From an uncultured Bacteroidia bacterium (lineage in GTDB: Bacteria > Bacteroidota > Bacteroidia > Bacteroidales > CAJPTX01), in assembly GCA_947252645.1 (NCBI GenBank), contig CAMXWF010000014.1:14873-78872 (forward strand): a stretch of DNA of 64,000 nucleotides, read 5' to 3'. The notes under the pieces were generated by a model. It was given only the letters and a program-made list of their open reading frames with translations. It made no database searches and was not told the origin of the DNA. Positions 18,502 through 26,770 of this stretch are shown piece after piece (within the stretch, counting starts at the first letter, position 1; each line of letters begins with the position of its first letter). A program made the position numbers and the translations under genes.

Positions 18502-19436
18502 GCCTTTTGGGTATCCTGCTGGCCTGGCTGCTCGACCGCGCGCTGGGCGATCCGCCCTGGCTGCCCCACCTGGTGGTGGGCTTCGGGCGTTTGATAGGCG
18601 CCCTGGAGCGCAAGCTCAACCGCGGTGCCCACCGCGTGGCCAAGGGGGCCTGCATGGCGCTAGCGCTCGTGGTAGGGAGCTACGTGGCCACCCTTGCGCT
18701 CATGGTGGGGCTAGCCCGTCTTGGCCACGGCGCGGAGCTCCTAGGCGTGGTCGTGTTGACCTTCTATTGTCTGGCCGGGCGAACCCTTGAGCTGGAGGTG
18801 CGCGCCGTCTTCTCGGCGCTTGCGGCGGGCTTGGATCAAGGCCGCAAGCAGGTGGCGCGTATCGTGGGGCGCGACACCGCCGAGCTCGACGCGCAGCAGG
18901 TCCAGATTGCGGCCCTAGAGACCCTTGCCGAGAACCTTAGCGATGGGCTGGTGGCCCCGCTCTTCTGGCTGGCCTTGGCCGGCGTGCCCGGCATGGTGAC
19001 GTACAAGATGGTCAACACGCTCGACTCCATGGTGGGTTACCGCGATGCCCGCTACTGGGAGTTTGGGCGCTGGTCGGCCAGGATCGATGATCTCTTCAAC
19101 TATATCCCGGCCCGGCTCACGGCGCTGTTGATGTTGCTGCTGGCTGGCAAGCTGGGGCTGCTGCGCAAGGTCTTCCGTGAGGGGCGCAACCATCTGAGTC
19201 CCAATGCCGGTTACCCAGAGGCCGCCCTGGCCCTTATCCTCGGTTGTCAGTTCGGCGGGCCCCACGTCTACCATGGCGAGCTTGTAGAAAAGCCCTACAT
19301 CGGCACCAATCCTCGCCCCGTGAGTGGCCGCGACATGCACTACGCCCTCCGCCTCAACCAGGGCGTGGGGCTGGTCATGGCCGTCTTGACGTGCCTCGCC
19401 TATGCCTTCGTGCGCTGGGGGCTGGAGGCTTTCTGA
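18483..19436 (+). CDS. cbiB: Adenosylcobinamide-phosphate synthase
   Basis: CbiB joins aminopropanol phosphate to adenosylcobyrate at the inner membrane. About 317 residues with several hydrophobic helices. Family signatures are LLDRALGDPPWLPHLVV near the N-terminus, ETLAENLSDGLVAPLFW, YKMVNTLDSMVGY and NAGYPEAALA in the C-terminal half. The ATG at 18483 lies inside the end of cobD; an upstream in-frame extension to 18135 merely reads through cobD in another frame and was rejected. It is the last gene of the rightward cobalamin operon. Intact and of normal length. Confidence 0.95.
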   Translation: MDAWTIGLLGILLAWLLDRALGDPPWLPHLVVGFGRLIGALERKLNRGAHRVAKGACMALALVVGSYVATLALMVGLARLGHGAELLGVVVLTFYCLAGRTLELEVRAVFSALAAGLDQGRKQVARIVGRDTAELDAQQVQIAALETLAENLSDGLVAPLFWLALAGVPGMVTYKMVNTLDSMVGYRDARYWEFGRWSARIDDLFNYIPARLTALLMLLLAGKLGLLRKVFREGRNHLSPNAGYPEAALALILGCQFGGPHVYHGELVEKPYIGTNPRPVSGRDMHYALRLNQGVGLVMAVLTCLAYAFVRWGLEAF

Positions 19437-20056
19437 CCCCATTCCGCCAATCTCCCCATGTCTCGCACCTGCTCCGTACCAACGCCGTACCAACTCCGCT
19501 CATGCCCGCATTGCAAGCGGACTTGATACGGAGCCTATGCGTTGTGTATGTTGTGGTTATAGCTACATACGTAGCGCATCCGCCCTTCCCAATCCTGCGG
19601 TTTATCGGCCGCAAGCGAACGGTTTAACAGAAGGGAGCGGAATAGCCCTGGGCGATGTACCAACAGGCTGTCAGTCGGTTAAGCGGAATTGATGTATTCG
19701 CCAACAGAGCATGAATATATTGCGATGTATAGAATTACTGCATTCTGTTCATTCTTTATGGGTACGCATATACGGGGGGAGATGTTACGTCCTCTCTTGT
19801 CCTTCGCGGGCGTTGATTCTGGGTAGGCGTCTCGTGGGGGCGCGCAGCGGGGGTGGGCCTTGGGCGCGCAGTAGCTGGGAGCCCCTTGCCCCGGGTAGGC
19901 GATGGCTGGGTCGGGGGCCAGAGCCCACACGCATCTCCGGCCCTCTTGCTTCCCTGCGGCCTCCGCCCTAGAGCTTGGCAGGAATAGGGAAATTGCTATA
20001 CCTTTGCGATACATAGCCTCAATGGTAGGGAATCATCTAAAATTTTTCATCCTCTC
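19437..20056. other. Intergenic region with possible zinc-ribbon gene relic
   Basis: About 620 bases without an intact gene. Around 19500-19690 a plus-strand frame reads CPHCKRT, then after a frame change MRCVCCGYSYIRS, which resembles a short double-CxxC zinc ribbon as seen at the start of some transposases; no further transposase similarity is visible. The 9-mer CCGTACCAA occurs twice near 19476-19495. From 19800 the DNA is G-rich with small repeats (GGGCGCGCAG twice, GGGTAGGCG twice). The transporter promoter lies at the right end. Confidence 0.35.
19976..20006 (+). promoter_or_regulatory. Promoter of the peptide transporter gene
   Basis: TTG at 19976-19978, 20-base spacer, then TACCTTTG at 19999-20006: a full Bacteroidota -33/-7 arrangement. 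The start of transcription would be near 20013, leaving about 43 nt of leader before the ATG at 20057. Confidence 0.7.
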
Positions 20057-21610
20057 ATGTTTAAGAATCACCCCAAGGGTCTATTGGCCGCGGCGTTAAG
20101 CAACATGGGTGAGCGGTTCGGCTACTACATCATGAATGCCGTGCTGCTCCTGTTCCTGTGTTCGAAGTTCGGCATTTCCGATGCTGCTAGCGGCATCATC
20201 TATTCGGTTTTCTACGCGCTCATCTATGTGCTCAGCTTGGTGGGGGGGATTATAGCCGATAGGTCGCAGAATTACAAGGGGACCATCATGACCGGGTTGG
20301 TCATCATGGCGGCTGGCTACGTGCTGATCGCCATCCCCATCTTGGCCACGGCGTCTAACAACGTGGCGCTGCTGGCCTTTACCTGTTTTGCCCTGTTGCT
20401 CATTGCCTTTGGTAATGGCCTGTTTAAGGGCAATTTGCAGGCCATAGTGGGCCAGATGTACGATAACCTGGAGGTGGAGGCCGCCAAGCAGAGCCCGGAG
20501 GCCCTGGAGAAGGCCAAGTCGCTACGCGACCCTGGTTTTCAGATCTTCTACGTGTTCATCAACATCGGCGGGCTAGTGGCGCCTTTTGTGGCGCCCCTGC
20601 TGCGCAATTGGTGGCTCAACGCGCATAGCTTGTCCTACAACGCGGCGCTGCCAGAGCTGTGCCACGCCTATTTGAATGATCCCAATTTGGCTGGTGACCA
20701 GCTCTCCAACCTGACAGCGCTGGTGCAGCAGGTGGGCGGCAGCGAGGTCTCTGTGGAGTTCTGCCAGTCCTACTTGAAGCTCTTCAACGAGGGGGTGCAC
20801 TATTCGTTCATTGCCTCGGTGGTGGCCATGCTGATCTCGCTGTTGATCTTTGTGTTCACCCGCCGGATGATGCCCTCCCCTAAGAAGCAGGTGAAGTCGA
20901 CCCAGTCGACCTATACGCCTGAGGAGCGCCGGGCCATGGCCGCGGAGATCAAGCAGCGCATGGCGGCCCTGTTTGCCGTGCTGGGTGTTGCGGTGTTCTT
21001 CTGGTTCTCCTTCCATCAGAATGGGCAATCGCTCTCGGTATTTGCCCGCGATTTCATCACCACCGAGTCGATAGCGCCAGAGATTTGGCAGGCGGTCAAT
21101 CCGTTCTTTGTCATCGTCCTTACGCCGATTATCATTGCGCTCTTTGCCAGCTTGGCGCGTCGCGGCAAGGTGATCTCTACGCCTCGCAAGATCGCCATTG
21201 GTATGGCCATTGCGGCGCTGGCCTACATCTTCCTGCTGATCGTCTCCTCGGCCCTGGGCTACCCCTCGGGCGAGCAGTTCCGCGCCATGCCCCAGGAGGC
21301 CCAGGACGTGGCCAAGTCGGGCCCGTGGGTGCTGATTGTGACTTACTTCTTCCTCACCGTGGCTGAGCTCTTCATCTCCCCGCTGGGGCTTTCGTTCGTC
21401 TCCAAGGTGGCCCCGAAGCATCTGCAGGGCATCTGCCAAGGGCTCTGGTTGGGGGCCACGGCCGTGGGCAATCTGCTCATCTGGCTCGGCCCGCTGATGT
21501 ACAACAAATTGCCGCTCTGGCAGTGCTGGTTGGTGTTTGCCTCGGTGTGCGTGGTTTCCATGGGCGTCATGCTGGGCATGGTGCGCTGGCTCGAACGGAT
21601 CACGAAATAG
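20057..21610 (+). CDS. POT-family proton-coupled peptide transporter
   Basis: A 517-residue inner-membrane transporter of the POT/PTR2 family (MFS fold), importing di- and tripeptides with protons. The first helix carries the diagnostic proton/substrate motif as NMGERFGYYIM. The PTR2 signature region appears as FQIFYVFINIGGLVAPF. The rest is about 12-14 hydrophobic helices with an extended loop rich in acidic residues around 130-170 (LEVEAAKQSPEALEKAKS). The ATG follows a good promoter. Uptake of peptides fits an asaccharolytic oral anaerobe. No sign of damage; no operon partner on either side. Confidence 0.93.
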   Translation: MFKNHPKGLLAAALSNMGERFGYYIMNAVLLLFLCSKFGISDAASGIIYSVFYALIYVLSLVGGIIADRSQNYKGTIMTGLVIMAAGYVLIAIPILATASNNVALLAFTCFALLLIAFGNGLFKGNLQAIVGQMYDNLEVEAAKQSPEALEKAKSLRDPGFQIFYVFINIGGLVAPFVAPLLRNWWLNAHSLSYNAALPELCHAYLNDPNLAGDQLSNLTALVQQVGGSEVSVEFCQSYLKLFNEGVHYSFIASVVAMLISLLIFVFTRRMMPSPKKQVKSTQSTYTPEERRAMAAEIKQRMAALFAVLGVAVFFWFSFHQNGQSLSVFARDFITTESIAPEIWQAVNPFFVIVLTPIIIALFASLARRGKVISTPRKIAIGMAIAALAYIFLLIVSSALGYPSGEQFRAMPQEAQDVAKSGPWVLIVTYFFLTVAELFISPLGLSFVSKVAPKHLQGICQGLWLGATAVGNLLIWLGPLMYNKLPLWQCWLVFASVCVVSMGVMLGMVRWLERITK

Positions 21611-22139
21611 CGCGGCACCACAGCTTGCTCTACGGTGGTGGTCTGGTGCGTCCAGGCCGCCACCGCTTCGTTTTGAGGGGGGTAGGTTGCAGGTGCCAGC
21701 GCATGGGGTGAATGCCCTCCAGGGCCTGTCTCTCGGCGTGGGGCAGCCTAGCTGGCGGCATCTGATCGGCTTTTTGTAACTTCGCACGTTTTTGGTGAGA
21801 TGTGGACTACTCCGTGGGGGCGATATTGTAGTACGTCAATGATTGCAACGAGGGCACTTGCTGCTGTTACGGCACGCAGAGGCGCGTGATCGGTGGTGTG
21901 CAGGGGGTGTTGCCTTAGGTGAGAGTCCAGATACAGACACCGTGCCCTTGGATACCAAGGGCCTGTTCGCCGAGGATGATGTGCGTTGCGTGGAGGAGAT
22001 TTCTGTACTTAAATAAATGATAACAAGCGGCTTCCCTCCCACCTGGAATGTATGGGTGTGCTTTGAATTGCGAAGCCCATTTGATGCGTAGCCATACCTC
22101 GTAGGTTTGTGGGTGATTTTAGCGTAGGAGAATGAGCAT
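21611..22139. other. Intergenic region with a promoter-like box and short acidic open frame
   Basis: About 530 bases. A TAACTTCG box at 21777-21784 (plus strand) resembles a -7 element but has no clear gene behind it. Between 21843 and 22016 a plus-strand frame is open without an ATG and ends with an acidic stretch (DTKGLFAEDDVRCVEEIS) before TAA. An overlapping frame is Cys-rich (CNEGTCCCYG). I do not recognise either and cannot say whether they are coding. Confidence 0.3.
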
Positions 22140-22477
22140 ATGGACGGTTCGATGAAAGTAGATGCCTTCATTTCGGCGTATAGTAGCTATTTCCCAGAGA
22201 AGATTCTGCCGGGGCTGCGGGATCGGTTGCTGGAACTCGATGAGAGGCGCTGGTTTGTTATGTCTGCTGCGAAATTTAAGAATCCTACAACTTCTTTAGT
22301 CCTGTCGCTATTCCTGGGCGGGTTGGCATCGATAGGTTCTACATTGGTCATAATGGCCTTGGGATAGCAAAGCTGTTAACGAGTGGTGGGTGTCTAGCCT
22401 GGTGGTTCATTGACCTTTTTCTCATTCAAAAAGCAGCAAGAGAGGAAAACGCCAACCTTCTCTTGGCGCTACTTTAG
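22140..22477 (+). pseudogene. TM2-domain membrane protein, broken by one-base frameshift
   Basis: The first frame (from ATG 22140 or 22152) gives a soluble helical lead, KILPGLRDRLLELDERRW, then VLSLFLGGL and stops at 22367. Shifting frame at about 22323-22326 restores the TM2 domain: DRFYIGHNGLGIAKLL, then CLAWWFIDLFLIQKA and a stop at 22475-22477. TM2 proteins read GGxGxDRFYxG at this point, so one G appears to be missing in the run TTGG (expected TTGGG). The repaired product would be about 113 residues with two TM helices. The DUF2752 gene follows at 22521, a common pairing in Bacteroidota. A real frameshift and a sequencing error are equally possible. Confidence 0.85.
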
Positions 22478-22520
22478 GTGCTTGTATAGTGGCCCCATTG
22501 CCCTGTGCAATCGGCTCGCT

Positions 22521-22901
22521 ATGCCAGGAGTTCTACGCGTGCGCCATGCAAGGCAACAGCAGGCTATTCTGCTTTGCCTTGCGCTCTTGGCGCTTGCTGC
22601 AGCGGGGTTCTTGGATTATCCCTACAGGTGTCCGTTGAATTACTTGACGGGCTTGCAGTGCCCCGGCTGCGGTGCGCAGCGCATGGCTTACCATCTCCTG
22701 CATGGAGATTGGTCTGCTGCCTATGGCAGTAATGCCTTGCTGTTGCTGGCGTTGCCCTATTCAGTGCTGGGAGTGCTGCTGGATTTTTGGTTGCCTCGTC
22801 GATCTGTAGGAGGGTGGCTGCGCAATGCGTTTTACGGAAAGAAGGCCTACGCCATTGCCTTGGTGGTGGTAGCGCTATTTACTTGCTATAGGAATATGTA
22901 G
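22521..22901 (+). CDS. DUF2752 membrane protein
   Basis: About 126 residues from the ATG at 22521; a longer in-frame reading from 22410 overlaps the TM2 gene and has no support. The DUF2752 hallmark is plain: YRCPLNYLTGLQCPGCGAQR followed by LLHGDWSAAYGSNALLLL, with three hydrophobic segments in total. The two Cys pairs sit at the membrane face. Function is unknown in the family. It probably shares a transcript with the TM2 gene upstream. Confidence 0.85.
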   Translation: MPGVLRVRHARQQQAILLCLALLALAAAGFLDYPYRCPLNYLTGLQCPGCGAQRMAYHLLHGDWSAAYGSNALLLLALPYSVLGVLLDFWLPRRSVGGWLRNAFYGKKAYAIALVVVALFTCYRNM

Positions 22902-23170
22902 TCATATGGCGCGTGGTATAGCGAGTTAATTGCTGTGCGATTAGGGCAATCAAAAGGTGCGCGAGATGCGAGGCGGATTCGGAGCATAAAATGGGGGGGC
23001 GTGGTATAGTCGTGGAGAAATAGGCAAGAGAGCAGGTGTGGCTTTGGGTCTATTTCCCTGAGAATTTTGGGCCTAGCGGTTAGCAGTCCGCTGCAGCAGG
23101 ATGTGCTAGTATGGAAGTGAGGGTAAGGGGTGGGGGCTTGACAGACTAGATGACCCGCAGTCTGAATTTT

Positions 23171-23428
23171 CGATGGGGGCTTTGAGCTTAGGATTGCCGA
23201 TGCAGTAGCCGTGGTGGTCGTGTCGGTAGTGGGCAGGGAGTCTCTCGAAGTCCAGTCGGGCGGCGATGGGGGCCTGGGAGTCGTAGCTGAGGTCGTAGCC
23301 CATGGCCATATCGCTAAGCTCGTAGCCGGCTATGTGTGGGCGGTAGCTGTATCTTCTTGCGCAGGTGGCAGGTCGATATGGGGTAGGTGGGAATGCTCGG
23401 TGGGGGTGTAGAGGGCGAGTTGGGTGCC
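23171..23428 (-). pseudogene. pdxB 3'-end fragment 1 (diverged)
   Basis: On the minus strand this segment encodes a relative of the last 85 or so residues of PdxB (35900-37003): SQAPIAARLDFERLPAHY aligns with SQALIAAPQDFERLRINY in the intact gene, and HDHHGYCIGNPKLK with HDYRGYSISNPKLK. It has no start of its own and its 3' tail differs from the intact gene. Similarity stops abruptly at about 23428, where sequence of a rightward radical-SAM remnant begins. It is more diverged than fragment 2, so probably older. Confidence 0.8.
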
Positions 23429-23431
23429 GTG

Positions 23432-23994
23432 GCGCTTGCTCTCGATGCCCTTAAGACCCAGCCACAGTACGTGGCGGCCATCAGGGTGTGCGTGAAGGCT
23501 TGGCTTCGGGAGTTCTCCAACTATCTGCTTTACAACTACACCGACACGCCGGCGGAGCTCTACCAGGGGCTCCGTATCGAGGTGGACCTCTGCGAGTGGC
23601 TCGTTGTGTGTATCTACTCCTTCCCCATGAAGTACCACCCTCTGCGCAAGAGAAGCGAGATCCAGGAGGACTATTCGCACGCTAGGAACTACATTGGTAC
23701 GCACTGGAGTCGCAAGCATATCAGCGCTGTGCAGGCCATTTTAATAGCAATAAGGGCAAGATAGGGTGGGGTAAGACTTTCTTCGAGAGGCCCTTCGGTT
23801 GCGATCTTTCAATCTACCTTCTCCTGCTCGACACGCCAAAAGGCATAATTATCTACCGGCTCTTTTTCGAGTGGCTGGGCACGGAGGCGGCGAATGAATT
23901 TTCCTCGAATATTTTGGGGAGGGAGTGTCGTAGCATGTTGAGCAAAGCGTGGGAGCGTCTCCTGGTGACGATGGGGCGCAACGAGTTTAAGTAG
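23432..23994 (+). pseudogene. Radical-SAM protein remnant (5' end missing, frameshifted)
   Basis: The open frame from about 23432 lacks the N-terminal CxxxCxxC cluster region and starts in the later part of a radical-SAM barrel: FSNYLLYNYTDTPAELYQ, DLCEWLVVCIYSFPMKYHPL and YIGTHWSRKHISAVQAIL are typical of a Bacteroidota radical-SAM subfamily. After QAILIA the frame ends; a different frame continues the same protein with NKGKIGWGKTFFERPFG to a TAG at 23992. So there is a loss of the 5' half plus at least one indel near 23745. Its 5' side is joined to the inverted pdxB fragment. Confidence 0.75.
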
Positions 23995-24074
23995 GGTGGA
24001 ATAGCGTTGGATTCCCATCCCCTTGCTCATAAATTGCTTTTGTTCTACGTGGGCCCTCGGAAAGATCGCGGGGG

Positions 24075-24413
24075 CTAGGTGCGGCTCTTTACGCCCTGGA
24101 GGCGCGGTACGAGCGCGTCGACTACGTAGAGGTCGTTGGCGAGTTCTTGCTGCGATTTGCCCATCGCATCCTCCAGGAATCTCACGCCTTGGCTCACTAG
24201 CTCCCCTACGGGCAGGTCCTCATCGCTATCGTTGAGTGCTTGCTGTAGGTCATTGATCAGTTGCCCCTGCGGGTTCAGGAAGTAGCCCAGTTGGAACATG
24301 GCCAAGCTCATCACGAACCAGCTCTTGCCGTATTGGCGGACTGCATTGTATTCCTTGATGGCCTGTAGCGCGAAGGCGCAAATGGTGCGTAGCCCTGCGT
24401 GGGACTGCGCCAT
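24075..24413 (-). CDS. Uncharacterised protein downstream of the restriction genes
   Basis: About 112 residues from the ATG at 24413. Soluble, helix-rich (FALQAIKEYNAVRQYGKSW, QLINDLQQALND, GVRFLEDAMGKSQQELAND). The frame remains open upstream for another 26 codons (to about 24494) with protein-like sequence (DDELCTKFGATRCNEP) but no start codon; a TAACTTTA promoter-like box lies just above on the minus strand (near 24503) and an ATGATG at about 24481 is in another frame. A one-base indel near the start is therefore possible. I do not recognise the family. It follows the specificity gene on the same strand after about 175 bases. Confidence 0.5.
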   Translation of the reverse strand: MAQSHAGLRTICAFALQAIKEYNAVRQYGKSWFVMSLAMFQLGYFLNPQGQLINDLQQALNDSDEDLPVGELVSQGVRFLEDAMGKSQQELANDLYVVDALVPRLQGVKSRT

Positions 24414-24587
24414 GGCCTCGGGGCTGTAGGGCGTTACCTTGGGCTCGTTGCAGCGGGTGGCGCCAAATTTAGTGCAGAGTTCATCATCGAAGCGGTCGCT
24501 GTAAAGTTAAGTTATTTTGGCTTTGCAGGTGTTTACAGTGTGGGCGGCAATGAGTGTGTCTGGGGGTGTTGGCGCATGCACGGGCCC

Positions 24588-26738
24588 CTAGCTACCTGAT
24601 GCTATGGCCTCTTCCACGCTTAGTATGGCCTTATCGAGCAGCCCTTTGGCTTCCCGGCGCAGGGCAAAGCTTTGCTGGACTAGCATGCTTAGCTCATGCT
24701 GTATTGCCATGGGGAGGATCGGAATAGATACTTGCGCTATCTCTGCGGGCTTCCAATGCTGAATGATGGAACCGCCAGCGTCACGTTCGGCCTGCATTTG
24801 GATGGCTGGGGAGTTGAGTAAGAGCGTCAAGTAGTCTGGAAGGACCTTCGGACTTTTCACAGTCAAGTGCAAGATCGCACTGGAGGTGATCGCATTGAGA
24901 TCTTTCTCCGTCTTGTAGGCGATGCCTACGCTGCCGTCTTTGCTCAGGAGAATGGTGTCGCGCTGTGGGAGTAGGGTATTAGTAAAATCGCTAGGGGCTA
25001 GGTGTACGCTCGGTTGCTCAATTCCGAATTTGCCCAGGTCGCTTACGCGGACAAAGGGAATGCCCGTTGCCTGGTAGGCCTCGCTACCTGGCTCTATGGA
25101 TTTCTCAAACCTCACCAGCTCTCCTAGCGGACAGCAGCACAGAGTGGAAAGCTCCTTTGTCAGCCATTCGTACCTGGGCTGGTAGTACTCGGCATCGAGG
25201 CGACCGCTGCTATGGAGAGAGCTGGTAAGCGAAACGACACTGTACGAGGGTTTGTATGTAGGGTTACACGATGTTTCGCTCAAGCCCAGTTCGCGCAGTA
25301 GTAGCCGCATGGCGAGCTGAGACTCACAAATGGCACGTATTATCAACTCGCTGATATTCAATAACTTAGCCCCCATGGGAGAGCTAACAGCTTGTTCTAC
25401 AGAGACTTTGGCTGCCTCTAGCAGCCCTTTGGCCTCCTGGCGCAGGGCAAAGCTTTGCTGGATATGGTGGGCGATTTCCTCCTGCACATCAGCGCGGATA
25501 AGCGGTAGGGGGATTTGCTCTAGCTCCTGGCGGCTGATGCCCGATAGGATGGTGCCCGAGCAGCCTCGCCGCAGGAGCTGCTGGATAGGCTCGGAGAGAA
25601 AGAGAGTGAGGAGGGTTTCAGGATTGAGTTTGTCTGATTGTACCACGTGGAATCCCGTGGAGCATAGGGCGCCATCGTAGTAGTCTGGTATCAGGGCGCA
25701 GCTGCCCAGCGAGCCCTCAATGGAGGAGACCAGCACGTCGTTTCGCTCTACTCTACGCCGGGCGCGGGATGGTAGCTCACAACCGGGTAGCTGGGTGCAG
25801 CCAGTGATGTCACCAGCCTTACCTATATCTGCCAACTCGATGTAGCGGTACTCCTGGTTGGGTGCAGGGGAGAAGTTGGCCTCGTTGATGGTGCAGAGCT
25901 CGCCCAGGGGTGCTGCTCCCCCAGCATAGCGCTGCACGAGCTGCAGGTAGCTATCGTACTTAGGCTGGTAGAACTCGGCATCGAGGCGGCCGGTCTTGGC
26001 GAGGCTCTCTTGGAAGCTCCTTACGTTCCATTTCCCAGTATTGGGGATAAAGCTTCCCATACCCAGGCACTCTAGCAGGTAGGCCTCGGCGGCGGAGTAG
26101 AGGGTTAAGGATTTTTGTAGGCATGCTCGTGACTTTTGTATGCCATCAGCTATTTTTTGCTGTAATTCTCTCTGGATAAGTGGAATAGAGAGTTGATCAA
26201 AATCTTCAATGATTAGCCCCATCTGCACAGAGCCACGCGTGTACCGTTCAATTTGCCATTGGCCGTACTTGCTTGAGAAAAAGGCTGCTATGTACTCTGG
26301 GAGGAGTTCATGGTTTGCGCGCACTATGGCCAGCTTACAATTACAGGTAGCTGGTTTGTCATCGGTGAACAGAGCCACATCTCCAATGGTGCCAACGATA
26401 GATATAAGTACGTCGTTACGTTGGAGATGTGAACGTTTTAGAAAAGGCAGTGCATACACTTTGTATGGAATGCGATATGGTGAGCTATCCATATCGATGA
26501 AGAAACTATGCATATCTGTCCCGCGGTAGTAGGGGATTCCTTCAGCTGAAAAATGTTCACCTATGGCCATATGGTTCCCGTCCAGTACTTGAGCTTGAGT
26601 AGTGAGTGCTACCGCATTACACGTTGCGAGTATCCTAGATGCAGCAACGAATTTTTTGAAGTAGAAGTTAGAGTCTAATCTTGATGTTCGTTCAAGCTCG
26701 CTCAGCTTGACTTCCGCGGCCTCTAGCCCCTCCAGCAA
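24588..26738 (-). CDS. hsdS: Restriction-modification specificity subunit with three target-recognition units
   Basis: A 716-residue HsdS-like protein built of three repeats rather than two. Each opens with a RLDxxFY/RLDAEYYQP motif (residues about 20, 251 and 513), continues through a recognition domain of 160-170 residues with an RNDVLxS or RDTILLS strand, and closes with a polar helix after an IPLP or IPILP segment (about 195-235, 415-450, 675-712). The later helices repeat QQSFALRxEAKGLL. No ATG precedes it: the start is probably TTG at 26738, 33 bases after the methyltransferase stop; the codons just upstream (FNETRYRALLEGLEA) look coding, so the original ATG may be lost. Partner of the nuclease-methyltransferase at 26771. 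Confidence 0.88.
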   Translation of the reverse strand: MLEGLEAAEVKLSELERTSRLDSNFYFKKFVAASRILATCNAVALTTQAQVLDGNHMAIGEHFSAEGIPYYRGTDMHSFFIDMDSSPYRIPYKVYALPFLKRSHLQRNDVLISIVGTIGDVALFTDDKPATCNCKLAIVRANHELLPEYIAAFFSSKYGQWQIERYTRGSVQMGLIIEDFDQLSIPLIQRELQQKIADGIQKSRACLQKSLTLYSAAEAYLLECLGMGSFIPNTGKWNVRSFQESLAKTGRLDAEFYQPKYDSYLQLVQRYAGGAAPLGELCTINEANFSPAPNQEYRYIELADIGKAGDITGCTQLPGCELPSRARRRVERNDVLVSSIEGSLGSCALIPDYYDGALCSTGFHVVQSDKLNPETLLTLFLSEPIQQLLRRGCSGTILSGISRQELEQIPLPLIRADVQEEIAHHIQQSFALRQEAKGLLEAAKVSVEQAVSSPMGAKLLNISELIIRAICESQLAMRLLLRELGLSETSCNPTYKPSYSVVSLTSSLHSSGRLDAEYYQPRYEWLTKELSTLCCCPLGELVRFEKSIEPGSEAYQATGIPFVRVSDLGKFGIEQPSVHLAPSDFTNTLLPQRDTILLSKDGSVGIAYKTEKDLNAITSSAILHLTVKSPKVLPDYLTLLLNSPAIQMQAERDAGGSIIQHWKPAEIAQVSIPILPMAIQHELSMLVQQSFALRREAKGLLDKAILSVEEAIASGS

Positions 26739-26770
26739 GGCCCTGTAGCGGGTCTCGTTGAAGGGGCGGC

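Noticed and set aside
20573..21787. Minus-strand frame of 404 codons
   Set aside because: Antisense to the POT transporter; His/Arg/Gly-rich and without domains.
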